Positions 46,261 through 60,600 of a stretch of DNA of 64,000 nt are shown here, piece by piece. Origin of the DNA: Lepidurus packardi (Eukaryota; Arthropoda; Branchiopoda; Notostraca; Triopsidae). The stretch covers positions 1 to 64,000 of the forward strand of contig JAKZAN010000082.1 in NCBI GenBank assembly GCA_023053545.1. The letters are read 5' to 3'. Both the position numbers and the translations under genes were made by a program. The notes below the pieces were generated by a model. That model ran no database searches. It had not been told where the DNA came from and saw nothing but the letters and a program-made list of their open reading frames with translations. Numbering within the stretch: the first letter of the stretch is position 1; every line of letters starts with the position of its first letter.

Positions 46261-49200
46261 AGGAACTAATTAAGTCCGTAATGGATTAATTAAGTCCGTA
46301 ATGAATTAATTCAGTCCGTAAGGAAATAATTCAGTCCCCAAGGAATTAATTCAGTCCGTAAGTAGTTAATACATTCCGTAATTAGCTAATTAAGTCCGTA
46401 ATTAATTAATTCAGTCAGTAAGGAATTAATCCAGTACGTAAGGAATTAATTCCGTCCGTGAAGAATTAGTTCAGTCCGTAAGGAATTAATTCAGTCCGTA
46501 AGGAATTAATTCAGTCCGCAAGGAATTTATTCAGTTCGTAAGGAATTAATCAGTCCGCAAAGAATTAATTTAGTCCGTAATTAATTAATTCAGTCCGTAA
46601 TGAATTAATTAAGTCCGTAAGGAATTAATTCAGTCCACAAGGAATTAATTCAGTCCGTAAGTAGTTAATTCAGTCCGAAATGAATTAATTAAGACCGTAA
46701 CGAATTAATTCAGTCCGTAAGGAATTAATTCAGTAGGTAAGGAATTAATTTAGTCCGTAAGGAATTAATTCAGTCCGTAAGGAATTAATTCAGTACGTAA
46801 GGAATTAATTAAGTCGGTAAGGATTCAATTAAGTCCGTAATGAATTAATTAAGTCCGTAATGAATTAACTACGTCCGTAAGGAATTAGTTCAGTCCGTAA
46901 GGAATTAATTCAGTCCTTAAGGAATTAATTCAGTCCGTAAGGAATTAATTCAGTCCGTAAGGAAATAATTAAGTCCGTAATGAATTAATTGAGTCCGTAA
47001 GGAATTAATTCAGTCCCCAAGGAATTAATTCAGTTTGTAATGAATTAATTCTGTTTGTAATGAATTAATTCAGTCCGTAAGTAGTTAATTCAGTCCGTAA
47101 ATAATTAATTCAGTCCGTAAGGAATTAATTAAGTCCGTAACTAATTAATTCAGTAAGTAAGGAATTCAATCAATCATAAAGAACTAATTAAGTCCGTAAG
47201 GAATTAATTCAGTCCGTAAGGAATTCATTCATTCCATAAGGAATTAATTCAGTCCGTAAGGAATTAATTCAGTCCGTAAGGAATTAATTCAGTCCGTAAG
47301 GAATTTATTCATTCCGTAAGGAATTAATTCAGTCCGTAAGGAATTAATTCAGTCCGCAAGAAATTTATTCAGTCCGTAAGGAATTAATTCAGTCCGTAAG
47401 GAATTAATTCAGTCCGCAAGGAATTAATTTAGTCCGTAATTAATTAATTCAGTCCGTAATGAATAAATTAAGTCCGTAAGGAATTAATTCAGTCCGTAAA
47501 GAATTAATTTAGTCCGTAAGTAGTTAATTCAGTCCGTAATTAATTAATTCAGTCCGTAAGGAATTAATTCAGTCCGTAACTAATTAATTCAGTCAGTAAG
47601 GAATTAATTAAGTCGGTAAGGATTTAATTAAGTCCGTAATGAATTAATTAAGTCCGTAACGAATTAATTCAGTCCGTAAGGATTTAATTCCGTCCGTAAA
47701 GCATTAATTCAGTCCGTAGAGAATTAATTCATTCCGTAAGGAATTAATTATGTCGGTTAGGAATTAATTAATTCCATAAGGAATTAATTCAGTCTGTAAG
47801 GAATTAAATCAGGCCGTAAGGAATTAATTCAGTCGGTAAGAAATTAATTCAGTCCGTAATGAATTAATTAAGTCCGTAATGGATTAATTAAGTCCGTAAT
47901 TAATTAATTCAGTCCGTAATTAATTATTTCAGTCCGTAAGGAAATATTTAAGTCCGTAATGAATTAATTGAGTCCGTAAGGAATTAATTCAGTCCCCAAG
48001 GAATTAATTCAGTCCGTAAGTAGTTAATACAGTCCGTAATTAATTAATTCAGTCCGTAAGGAATTAATTCAGTCCGTAAATAATTAATTCAGTCCGTAAG
48101 GAATTAATTAAGTCCGTAACTAATTAATTCAGTAAGTAAGGAATTCAATCAATCATAAAGAATTAATTCAGTCCGTAAGGAATTAATTCAGTCCGTAAGG
48201 AATTAATTCAGTCCGTAGTGAATTAAGTAAGTCCGTAATTAATTAATTCAGTCCGTAAGGAATTAATTCAGTCCGTAAGGAATTAATTCAGTACGTAAGG
48301 AATTAATTAAGTCGGTAAGGATTTAATTAAGTCCGTAATGAATTAATTAAGTCCGTAAGGAACTAATTAAGTCCGTAATGGATTAATTAAGTCCGTAATG
48401 AATTAATTCAGTCCGTAAGGAAATAATTCAGTCCCCAAGGAATTAATTCAGTCCGTAAGTAGTTAATACATTCCGTAATTAGCTAATTAAGTCCGTAATT
48501 AATTAATTCAGTCAGTAAGGAATTAATTCAGTACGTAAGGAATTAATTCCGTCCGTGAAGAATTAGTTCAGTCCGTAAGGAATTAATTCAGTCCGTAAGG
48601 AATTAATTCAGTCCGCAAGGAATTTATTCAGTTCGTAAGGAATTAATTCAGTCCGTAAGGAATTAATCAGTCCGCAAGGAATTAATTTAGTCCGTAATTA
48701 ATTAATTCAGTCCGTAATGAATTAATTAAGTCCGTAAGGAATTAATTCAGTCCACAAGGAATTAATTCAGTCCGTAAGTAGTTAATTCAGTCCGAAATGA
48801 ATTAATTAAGACCGTAACGAATTAATTCAGTCCGTAAGGAATTAATTCAGTAGGTAAGGAATTAATTTAGTCCGTAAGGAATTAATTCAGTCCGTAAGGA
48901 ATTAATTCAGTACGTAAGGAATTAATTAAGTCGGTAAGGATTCAATTAAGTCCGTAATGAATTAATTAAGTCCGTAATGAATTAACTACGTCCGTAAGGA
49001 ATTAGTTCAGTCCGTAAGGAATTAATTCAGTCCTTAAGGAATTAATTCATTCCGTAAGGAATTAATTCAGTCCGTAAGGAAATAATTAAGTCCGTAATGA
49101 ATTAATTGAGTCCGTAAGGAATTAATTCAGTCCCTAAGGAATTAATTCAGTTTGTAATGAATTAATTCAGTTTGTAATGAATTAATTCAGTCCGTAAGTA

Positions 49201-49300
49201 GTTAATTCAGTCCGTAAATAATTAATTCAGTCCGTAAGGAATTAATTAAGTCCGTAACTAATTAATTCAGTAAGTAAGGAATTCAATCAATCATAAAGAA
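46016..49300. repeat. 2117-bp higher-order repeat (satellite B)
   Basis: The marker TAAGTAAGGAATTCAATC at 46016 and 48133, and the variant AAAGAACTAATTAAGTCC near 47178 and 49295, share a 2117-bp offset, with the same intervening order (including GTGAAGAATTAGTTC and the pair of TTTGTAATG units). A related copy begins at 50761. At least one extra monomer appears in one copy near 48640. Confidence 0.7.
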
Positions 49301-52300
49301 CTAATTAAGTCCGTAAGGAATTAATTCAGTCCGTAAGGAATTAATTCATTCCATAAGGAATTAATTCAGTCTGTAAGGAATTAAATCAGTCTGTAAAGAA
49401 ATGATTCATTCCGTAAATAATTTATTCAGTCCGTAAGGATTTATTTCAGTCCGCAAGGAATTAATTCAGTCCGCAAGGAATTAATTTAGTTCGTAATTAA
49501 TTAATTCAGTCCGTAATGAATAAATTAAGTCCGTAAGGAATTAATTAATTCCGTAATGAATTAATTCAGTCCGTAAGGAATTAATTAATTCCGTAAGGAA
49601 TTATTTCAGTCTTTAAAGAAATAATTCAGTCCGTAAGGAATTAATTCAGTCCCAAAGTAAGTAAGAATTAATTAAGTAAGTCCGTAATTAATTAATTCAG
49701 TCCGTAATGAATTAATTCAGTCCGTAATGAATTAATTACGTCCGTAAGGAATTAATTAAGTTCGTAAGGAATTAATTCAGTCCATAAGGAATTAATTCAG
49801 TCTGTAAGAAATTAAATCAGGTAGTAAGGAATTAGTTTAGTCTGTAAGGAATTAAATCAGGCCGTAAGGAATTTATTCAGTCGGTAAGGAAATAATTCAT
49901 TCCGTAAGGAATTATTTATGTCGGTAAGGATTTAATTAAGTCCGTAATGAATTAATTCCGTCCGTAAAGAATTAGTTCAGTCCGTAAGGAATTAATTCAG
50001 TCCGTAAGGAATTAATTCAGTCCGTAAAGAATTAATTCATTCCGTAAGGAATTAATTCAGTCTGTAAAGAAATAATTCAGTCCGTAAGGAATTTATTCAG
50101 TCCGTAAGGAACTAATTCAGTCCGTAAGTAGTTAATTCAGTCCGTAATTAATTAATTCAGTCCGTAAGGAATTAATTCAGTCCGTAACTAATTAATTCAG
50201 TCAGTAAGGAATTAATTAAGTCGGTAAGGATTTAATTAAGTCCGTAATGAATTAATTAAGTCCGTAACGAATTAATTCAGTCCGTAAGGATTTAATTCCG
50301 TCCGTAAAGAATTAATTCAGTCCGTAGAGAATTAATTCATTCCGTAAGGAATTAATTATGTCGGTAAGGAATTAATTCATTCCATAAGGAATTAATTCAG
50401 TCTGTAAGGAATTAAATCAGGCCGTAAGGAATTAATTCAGTCGGTAAGAAATTAATTCAGTCCGTAATGAATTAATTAAGTCCGTAATGGATTAATTAAG
50501 TCCGTAATTAATTAATTCAGTCCGTAATTAATTATTTCAGTCCGTAAGGAAATATTTAAGTCCGTAATGAATTAATTGAGTCCGTAAGGAATTAATTCAG
50601 TCCCCAAGGAATTAATTCAGTCCGTAAAGAATTAATTCAGTCCGTAAGTAGTTAATACAGTCCGTAATTAATTAATTCAGTCCGTAAGGAATTAATTCAG
50701 TCCGTAAATAATTAATTCAGTCCGTAAGGAATTAATTAAGTCCGTAACTAATTAATTCAGTAAGTAAGGAATTCAATCAATCATAAAGAATTAATTCAGT
50801 CCGTAAGGAATTAATTCAGTCCGTAAGGAATTAATTCAGTCCGTAGTGAATTAAGTAAGTCCGTAATTAATTAATTCAGTCCGTAAGGAATTAATTCAGT
50901 CCGTAAGGAATTAATTCAGTACGTAAGGAATTAATTAAGTCGGTAAGGATTTAATTAAGTCCGTAATGAATTAATTAAGTCCGTAAGGAACTAATTAAGT
51001 CCGTAATGGATTAATTAAGTCCGTAATGAATTAATTTAGTCCGTAAGGAAATAATTAAGTCCCCAAGGAATTAATTCAGTCCGTAAGTAGTTAATACATT
51101 CCGTAATTAGCTAATTAAGTCCGTAATTAATTAATTCAGTCAGTAAGGAATTAATTCAGTACGTAAAGAATTATTTCCGTCCGTGAAGAATTAGTTCAGT
51201 CCGTAAGGAATTAATTCAGTCCGTAAGGAATTAATTCAGTCCGCAAGGAATTTATTCAGTTCGTAAGGAATTAATTCAGTCCGTAAAGAATTAATCAGTC
51301 CGCAAGGAATTAATTTAGTCCGTAATTAATTAATTCAGTCCGTAATGAATTAATTAAGTCCGTAAGGAATTAATTCAGTCCACAAGGAATTAATTCAGTC
51401 CGTAAGTAGTTAATTCAGTCCGAAATGAATTAATTAAGACCGTAACGAATTAATTCAGTCCACAAGGAATTAATTCAGTCCGTAAGTAGTTAATTCAGTC
51501 CGAAATGAATTAATTAAGACCGTAACGAATTAATTCAGTCCGTAAGGAATTAATTCAGTAGGTAATGAATTAATTTAGTCCGTAAGGAATTAATTCAGTC
51601 CGTAAGGAATTAATTCAGTACGTAAGGAATTAATTAAGTCGGTAAGGATTCAATTAAGTCCGTAATGAATTAATTAAGTCCGTAATGAATTAACTACGTC
51701 CGTAAGGAATTAGTTCAGTCCGTAAGGAATTAATTCAGTCCTTAAGGAATTAATTCAGTCCGTAAGGAATTAATTCAGTCCGTAAGGAAATAATTAAGTC
51801 CGTAATGAATTAATTGAGTCCGTAAGGAATTAATTCAGTCCCCAAGGAATTAATTCAGTTTGTAATGAATTAATTCTGTTTGTAATGAATTAATTCAGTC
51901 CGTAAGTAGTTAATTCAGTCCGTAAATAATTAATTCAGTCCGTAAGGAATTAATTCAGTCCGTAAGGAATTAATTCATTCCATAAGGAATTAATTCAGTC
52001 TGTAAGGAATTAAATCAGTCTGTAAAGAAATGATTCAGTCCGTAAGGAATTTATTCAGTCCGTAAGGATTTATTTCAGTCCGCAAGGAATTAATTCAGTC
52101 CGCAAGGAATTTATTCAGTCCGTAAGGAATTAATTCAGTCCGTAAGGAATTAATTCAGTCCGCAAGGAATTAATTTAGTTCGTAATTAATTAATTCAGTA
52201 CGTAATGAATAAATTAAGTCCGTAAGGAATTAATTAATTCCGTAATGAATTAATTCAGTCCGTAAGGAAATAATTCAATTAATTAGTTCAGTCCGTAAGG

Positions 52301-52859
52301 AATTAATTAATTCCGTAAAGAATTATTTCAGTCTTTAAAGAAATAATTCAGTCCGTAAGGAATTAATTCAGTCCCAAAGTAAGTAAGAATTAATTAAGTA
52401 AGTCCGTAATTAATTAATTCAGTCCGTAATGAATTAATTCAGTCCGTAATGAATTAATTACGTCCGTAAGGAATTAATTAAGTTCGTAAGGAATTAATTC
52501 AGTCCATAAGGAATTAATTCAGTCTGTAAGAAACTAAATCAGGCCGTAAGGAATTAGTTTAGTCTGTAAGGAATTAAATCAGGCCGTAAGGAATTTATTC
52601 AGTCGGTAAGGAAATAATTCATTCCGTAAGGGATTATTTATGTCGGTAAGGATTTAATTAAGTCCGTAATGAATTAATTCATTCCGTAAGGAATTAATTC
52701 AGTCCGTAAGGAATTAATTCCGTCCGTAAAGAATTAGTTCAGTCCGTAAGGAATTAATTCAGTCCGTAAGGAATTAATTCAGTCCGTAAAGAATTAATTC
52801 ATTCCGTAAGGAATTAATTCAGTCCGTAAGGAATTAATTCATTCCATAAGGAATTAATT

Positions 52860-55800
52860 CAGTCTGTAAGGAATTAAATCAGTCTGTAAAGAAATGATTC
52901 AGTCCGTAAGGAATTTATTCAGTCCGTAAGGATTTATTTCAGTCCGCAAGGAATTAATTCAGTCCGCAAGGAATTTATTCAGTCCGTAAGGAATTAATTC
53001 AGTCCGTAAGGAATTAATTCAGTCCGCAAGGAATTAATTTATTTCGTAATTAATTAATCCAGTCCGTAATGAATAAATTAAGTCCGTAAGGAATTAATTA
53101 ATTCCGTAATGAATTAATTCAGTCCGTAAGGAAATAATTCAATTAATTAGTTCAGTCCGTAAGGAATTAATTAATTCCGTAAAGAATTATTTCAGTCTTT
53201 AAAGAAATAATTCAGTCCGTAAGGAATTAATTCAGTCCCAAAGTAAGTAAGAATTAATTAAGTAAGTCCGTAATTAATTAATTCAGTCCGTAATGAATTA
53301 ATTCAGTCCGTAATGAATTAATTACGTCCGTAAGGAATTAATTAAGTTCGTAAGGAATTAATTCAGTCCATAAGGAATTAATTCAGTCTGTAAGAAATTA
53401 AATCAGGCCGTAAGGAATTTATTCAGTCGGTAAGGAAATAATTCATTCCGTAAGGAATTATTTATGTCGGTAAGGATTTAATTAAGTCCGTAATGAATTA
53501 ATTCATTCCGTAAGGAATTAATTCAGTCCGTAAGGAATTAATTCCGTCCGTAAAGAATTAGTTCAGTCCGTAAAGAATTAATTCAGTCCGTAAGGAATTA
53601 ATTCAGTCCGTAAAGAATTAATTCATTCCGTAAGGAATTAATTCAGTCTGTAAAGAAATAATTCAGTCCGTAAGGAATTTATTCAGTCCGTAAGGAACTA
53701 ATTCAGTCCGTAAGGAATTAATTCAGTCCGCAAGGAATTTATTCAGTCCGTAAGGAATTAACTCATTCCGTAAGGAATTAATTCAGTCCGTAATGAATAA
53801 ATTAAGTCCGTAAGGAATTAATTCAGTCCTTAATGAATTAATTGAGTCAGTAAGGAATTAATTCAGATCGTAAGGAATTAATTCAGTCCTTAAAGAATTA
53901 ATTCAGTCCGTAATGAATTAGATCAGTCCGTAAGGAATCAATTCAGTCCGTAAGGAATTAATTCAGTCCGTAATGAATTAATTGAGTCCGTAAGGAATTA
54001 ATTCAGTCCCCAAGGAATTAATTCAGTTTGTAATGAATTAATTCAGTTTGTAATGAATCAATTCAGTCCGTAAGTAGTAAATTCAGTCCGTAAGTAGTAA
54101 ATTCAATCCGGAATTAATTAATTCAGTCCGTAAGGAATTAATTAGGTCCGTAACTAATTAATTCAGTAAGTAATGAATTCAATAATTCATAAAGAATTAA
54201 TTCAGTCCGTAAGGAATTAATTCAGTCCGTAAGGAATTAATTCAGTCCCTAGTGAATTAAGTAAGTCCGTAATTAATTAATTCAGTCCGTAATGAATTAA
54301 TTCAGTCCGTAATGAATTAATTACGTCCGTAAGGAATTAGTTCAGTCCGTAAGGAATTAATTATGTCCGTAAGGAATTAATTAAGTTCGTAAGGAATTAA
54401 TTCAGTCCGTAAGGAATTAATTCAGTCCTTAAGGAATTAATTCAGTCCGTAAGGAATTAATTCCGTCCGTAAGGAAATAATTAAGTCCGTAATGAATTAA
54501 TTGATTCCGTAAGGAATTAAATCAGTCCCCAAAGATTTAATTCAGTTTGTAATGAATTAATTCAGTTTGTAATGAATTAATTCAGTCCGTAAGTAGTTAA
54601 TTCAGTCCGTAATTAATTAATTCAGTCCGTAAGGAATTAATTAAGTCCGTAAGGAATTAATTCAGTCCGTAGTGAATTAAGTAAGTCCGTAACTAATTAA
54701 TTCAGTCCGTAAGGAATTAATTCAGTCCGTAAGGAATTAATTCAGTACGTAAGGAATTAATTAGGTCGGTAAGGATTTAATTAAGTCCGTAATGAATTAA
54801 TTAAGTTCGTAATGAATTAATTCAGTCCGTAAGGAATTAATTCAGTCCGTAAGGAATTAATTCAGTCCGTAAGGAATTAATTCAGTCCGTAAGGAATTAA
54901 TTTAGTACGTAAGGAATTAATTAAGTCGGTAAGGATTTAATTTAGTCCATAATGAATTAATTCAGTCCGTAATGATTTAATTACGTCCGTAAGGAATTAG
55001 TTCAGTCCGTAAGGAATTAACTAAGTCCTTAAGGAATTAATTGAGTCCGTAAGGAATTAATTCAGTCCCCAAGGAATTAATTCAGTTTGTAATGAATTAA
55101 TTCAGTCCGTAAGTAGTTAATTCAGTCCGTAAGTAGTTAATTCAGTCCGTAAGGAATTGATTAAGTCCGTAACTAATTAATTCAGTAAGTAAGGAATTCA
55201 ATCAATCATAAAGAATTAATTCAGTCCGTAAGGAATTAATTCAGTCCGTAAGGAATTAATTTAGTCCGTAGTGAATTAAGTAAGTCCGTAATGAATTAAT
55301 TAAGTCCGTAATGAATTAATTCAGTCAGTAAGGGATTAATTCAGTCCGTAACTAATTAATTCATTCAGTAAGGAATTAATTCAGTACGTAAGGAATTAAT
55401 TTAGTCCGTAATGATTTAGTTCAGTGCGTAAGGAATTTATTAAATCCGTAAGGAATTAATTCAGTCCCCAAGGAATTAATTCAGTTTGTAATGAATTAAT
55501 AAAGTTCGTAAGGAATTTATTCAGTCCGTAAGGAATTAATTCAGTCCTTAAGGAATTAATTCAGTCCGTAAGGAATTAATTCAGTCCGTAAGGAATTAAT
55601 TAAGTCCGTAACTAATTAATTCAGTAAGTAAGGAATTCAATCAATCATAAAGAATTAATTCAGTCCGTAAGGAATTAATTCAGTCCGTAAGGAATTAATT
55701 CAGTCCGTAAGGAATTAATTCAGTCCTTAGTGAATTAAGTAAGTTCCGTAATTAATTAATTCAGTCCGTAAGGAATTAATTCAGTCCGTAAGGAATTAAT

Positions 55801-56040
55801 TCAGTCCGTAAGGAATTAATTCAGTCCGTAAAGAATTAATTCATTCCGTAAGGAATTAATTCAGTCTGTAAAGTAATAATTCAGTCCGTAAGGAATTTAT
55901 TCAGTCCGTAAGGAATTAATTCAGTCCGTAAGGAATTAATTCAGTCCGCAAGGAATTTATTCAGTCCGTAAGGAATTAATTCATTCCGTAAGGAATTAAT
56001 TCAGTCCGCAAGGAATTAATTTATTCCGTAAGGAATTAAT
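52860..56040. repeat. Segment of satellite B duplicated near 60600-63470
   Basis: Rare units recur in the same order: GAAATGATTC (52891, 60601), AATCAGGCC (53401, 61130), AATAATTCATAAAG (54181, 61830) and the one-base insertion AAGTTCCGTAATT (55741, 63190). The offset drifts from about 7710 to 7449 bp in steps that mostly equal whole monomers, so the copies have since gained and lost monomers. Confidence 0.7.
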
Positions 56041-56184
56041 TCAGTCCGTAATGAATAAATTAAGTCCGTAAGGAATTAATTAATTCCGTAAGGAATTAAT
56101 TCAGTCCGTAAGGAATTAATTCAGTTCGTAAGGAATTAATTCAGTCCGTAAGGAATTAATTCAGTCCGTAAGGAATTAATTCAG

Positions 56185-59100
56185 TCCCCAAGGAATTATT
56201 TCAGTTTGTAATGAATTAATTCAGTTTGTAATGAATTAATTCAGTCCGTAAGGAATTAATTAAGTCCGTAACTAATTAATTCAGTAAGTAAGGAATTCAA
56301 TCAATCATAAAGAATTAATTCAGTCCGTAAGGAATTAATTCAGTACGTAAGGAATTAATTCAGTCCGTAGTGAATTAAGTAAGTCCGTAATTAATTAATT
56401 CAGTCCGTAATGAATTAATTCAGTCCGTAATGAATTAATTACGTCCGTAAGGAATTAGTTCAGTCCGTAAGGAATTAATTCAGTCCGTAGGGAATTAATT
56501 CAGTCCGTAACTAATTAATTCAGTCAGTAAGGAATTAATTCAGTACGTAAGGAATTAATTAAGTCGGTAAGGATTTAATTAAGTCCGTAATGAATTAATT
56601 AAGTCCGTAATGAATTAGTTAAGTCCGCAAGGAACTAATAAAGTACGTAAGGAAATAATTCGTTCCGTAAGGAATTATTATGTCGGTAAGGAAATAATTC
56701 ATTCCGTAAGGAATTAATTCATTCCGTAAGGAATTATTATGTCGGTAAGGAAATAATTCATTCCGTAAGGAATTAATTCATTCCGTAATGAATTAATTCA
56801 GTCCGTAAGGAATTTATTCCGTCCGTAAAGAATTAGTTCAGTCCGTAAGGAATTAATTCAGTCCGTAAGGAATTAATTCAGTCTGTAAAGAAATAATTCA
56901 GTCCGTAAGGAATTTATTCAGTCCGTAAGCAATTAATTCATTCAGTAAGGAATTAATTCAGTCCGTAAGGAATTAATTCAGTCCGTAAGGAATTAATTCA
57001 GTCCGTAAGGAATTAATTCAGTCCGCAAGGAATTTATTCAGTCCGTAAGGAATTAATTCATTCCGTAAGGAATTAATTCAGTCCGCAAGGAATTAATTTA
57101 GTCCGTAATTAATTAATTCAGTCCGTAATGAATAAATTAAGTCCGTAAGGAATTAATTCAGTCCGTAATGAATTAATTGAGTCCGTAAGGAATTAATTCA
57201 GTTCGTAAGGAATTAATTCAGTCCTTAAGGAATTAATTCAGTCCGTAAGGAATTAATTCAGTCCGTAAGGAAATAATTAAGTCCGTAATGAATTATTTGT
57301 GTCCGTAAGGAATTAATTCAGTCCCCAAGGAATTAATTCAGTTTGTAATGAATTAATTCAGTTTGTAATGAATCAATTCAGTCCGTAAGTAGTTAATTCA
57401 GTCCGTTATTAATTAATTCAGTCCGTAAGGAATTAATTAGGTCCGTAACTAATTAATTCAGTAAGTAATGAATTCAATCATTCATAAAGAATTAATTCAG
57501 TCCGTAAGGAATTAATTCAGTCCGTAATGAATTAATTACGTCCTTAAGGAATTAGTTCAGTCCGTAAGGAATTAATTATGTCCGTAAGGAATTAATTAAG
57601 TTCGTAAGGAATTAATTCAGTCCGTAAGGAATTAATTCAGTCCTTAAGGAATTAATTCAGTCCGTAAGGAATTAATTCCGTCCGTAAGGAAATAATTAAG
57701 TCCGTAATGAATTAATTGATTCCGTAAGGAATTAAATCAGTCCCCAAAGAATCAATTCAGTTTGTAATGAATTAATTCAGTTTGTAATGAATTAATTCAG
57801 TTTGTAATGAATTAATTCAGTTTGTAATGAATTAATTCAGTCCGTAAGTAGTTAATTCAGTCCGTAATTAATTAATTCAGTCCGTAAGGAATTAATTCAG
57901 TCCGTAATGAATAAATTAAGTCCGTAAGGAATTAATTAAGTCCGTAAGGAATTAATTCAGTCCGTAAGGAATTAATTCAGTTCGTAAGGAATTAATTCAG
58001 TCCGTAAGGAATTAATGCAGTCCCCAAGGAATTATTTCAGTTTGTAATGAATTAATTCAGTTTGTAATGAATTAATTCAGTCCGTAAGGAATTAATTAAG
58101 TCCGTAACTAATTAATTCAGTAAGTAAGGAATTCAATCAATCATAAAGAATTAATTCAGTCCGTAAGGAATTAATTCAGTACGTAAGGAATTAATTCAGT
58201 CCGTAGTGAATTAAGTAAGTCCGTAATTAATTAATTCAGACCGTAATGAATTAATTCAGTCCGTAATGAATTAATTACGTCCGTAAGGAATTAGTTCAGT
58301 CCGTAAGGAATTAATTCCGTCCGTAGGGAATTAATTCAGTCCGTAACTAATTAATTCAGTCAGTAAGGAATTAATTCAGTACGTAAGGAATTAATTAAGT
58401 CGGTAAGGATTTAATTAAGTCCGTAATGAATTAATTAAGTCCGTAATGAATTATTTAAGTCCGCAAGGAACTAATAAAGTACGTAAGGAAATAATTCGTT
58501 CCGTAAGGAATTATTATGTCGGTAAGGAAATAATTCATTCCGTAAGGAATTAATTCATTCCGTAAGGAATTATTATGTCGGTAAGGAAATAATTCATTCC
58601 GTAAGGAATTAATTCATTCCGTAATGAATTAATTCAGTCCGTAAGGAATTTATTCCGTCCGTAAAGAATTAGTTCAGTCCGTAAGGAATTAATTCAGTCC
58701 GTAAGGAATTAATTCAGTCTGTAAAGAAATAATTCAGTCCGTAAGGAATTTATTCAGTCCGTAAGCAATTAATTCATTCAGTAAGGAATTAATTCAGTCC
58801 GTAAGGAATTAATTCAGTCCGTAAGGAATTAATTCAGTCCGTAAGGAATTAATTCAGTCCGCAAGGAATTTATTCAGTCCGTAAGGAATTAATTCATTCC
58901 GTAAGGAATTAATTCAGTCCGCAAGGAATTAATTTAGTCCGTAATTAATTAATTCAGTCCGTAATGAATAAATTAAGTCCGTAAGGAATTAATTCAGTCC
59001 GTAATGAATTAATTGAGTCCGTAAGGAATTAATTCAGTTCGTAAGGAATTAATTCAGTCCTTAAGGAATTAATTCAGTCCGTAAGGAATTAATTCAGTCC

Positions 59101-60600
59101 GTAAGGAAATAATTAAGTCCGTAATGAATTATTTGTGTCCGTAAGGAATTAATTCAGTCCCCAAGGAATTAATTCAGTTTGTAATGAATTAATTCAGTTT
59201 GTAATGAATCAATTCAGTCCGTAAGTAGTTAATTCAGTCCGTTATTAATTAATTCAGTCCGTAAGGAATTAATTAGGTCCGTAACTAATTAATTCAGTAA
59301 GTAATGAATTCAATCATTCATAAAGAATTAATTCAGTCCGTAAGGAATTAATTCAGTCCGTAATGAATTAATTACGTCCTTAAGGAATTAGTTCAGTCCG
59401 TAAGGAATTAATTATGTCCGTAAGGAATTAATTAAGTTCGTAAGGAATTAATTCAGTCCGTAAGGAATTAATTCAGTCCTTAAGGAATTAATTCAGTCCG
59501 TAAGGAATTAATTCCGTCCGTAAGGAAATAATTAAGTCCGTAATGAATTAATTGATTCCGTAAGGAATTAAATCAGTCCCCAAAGAATCAATTCAGTTTG
59601 TAATGAATTAATTCAGTTTGTAATGAATTAATTCAGTTTGTAATGAATTAATTCAGTTTGTAATGAATTAATTCAGTCCGTAAGTAGTTAATTCAGTCCG
59701 TAATTAATTAATTCAGTCCGTAAGGAATTAATTCAGTCCGTAATGAATAAATTAAGTCCGTAAGGAATTAATTAAGTCCGTAAGGAATTAATTCAGTCCG
59801 TAAGGAATTAATTCAGTTCGTAAGGAATTAATTCAGTCCGTAAGGAATTAATGCAGTCCCCAAGGAATTATTTCAGTTTGTAATGAATTAATTCAGTTTG
59901 TAATGAATTAATTCAGTCCGTAAGGAATTAATTAAGTCCGTAACTAATTAATTCAGTAAGTAAGGAATTCAATCAATCATAAAGAATTAATTCAGTCCGT
60001 AAGGAATTAATTCAGTACGTAAGGAATTAATTCAGTCCGTAGTGAATTAAGTAAGTCCGTAATTAATTAATTCAGACCGTAATGAATTAATTCAGTCCGT
60101 AATGAATTAATTACGTCCGTAAGGAATTAGTTCAGTCCGTAAGGAATTAATTCCGTCCGTAGGGAATTAATTCAGTCCGTAACTAATTAATTCAGTCAGC
60201 AAGGAATTAATTCAGTACGTAAGGAATTAATTAAGTCGGTAAGGATTTAATTAAGTCCGTAATGAATTAATTAAGTCCGTAATGAATTATTTAAGTCCGC
60301 AAGGAACTAATAAAGTACGTAAGGAAATAATTCGTTCCGTAAGGAATTATTATGTCGGTAAGGAAATAATTCGTTCCGTAAGGAATTATTATGTCGGTAA
60401 GGAAATAATTCATTCCGTAAGGAATTAATTCATTCCGTAAGGAATTATTATGTCGGTAAGGAAATAATTCATTCCGTAAGGAATTAATTCATTCCGTAAT
60501 GAATTAATTCAGTCCGTAAGGAATTTATTCCGTCCGTAAAGAATTAGTTCAGTCCGTAAGGAATTAATTCAGTCCGTAAGGAATTAATTCAGTCTGTAAA
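56185..60600. repeat. 1836-bp higher-order repeat, about 2.4 tandem copies (satellite B)
   Basis: Units start at 56185, 58021 and 59857 (at a TCCCCAAGG monomer). The distinctive AAGTACGTAAGGAAATAATT occurs at 56641, 58477 and 60313, exactly 1836 bp apart, and GTCCGTAAGG with TTCGTAAGG near 57181 and 59017 confirms the offset. Copies 1 and 2 look nearly identical. Copy 3 has an extra pair of GTTCCG/GTCGG units near 60361 and diverges after about 60600. Confidence 0.82.
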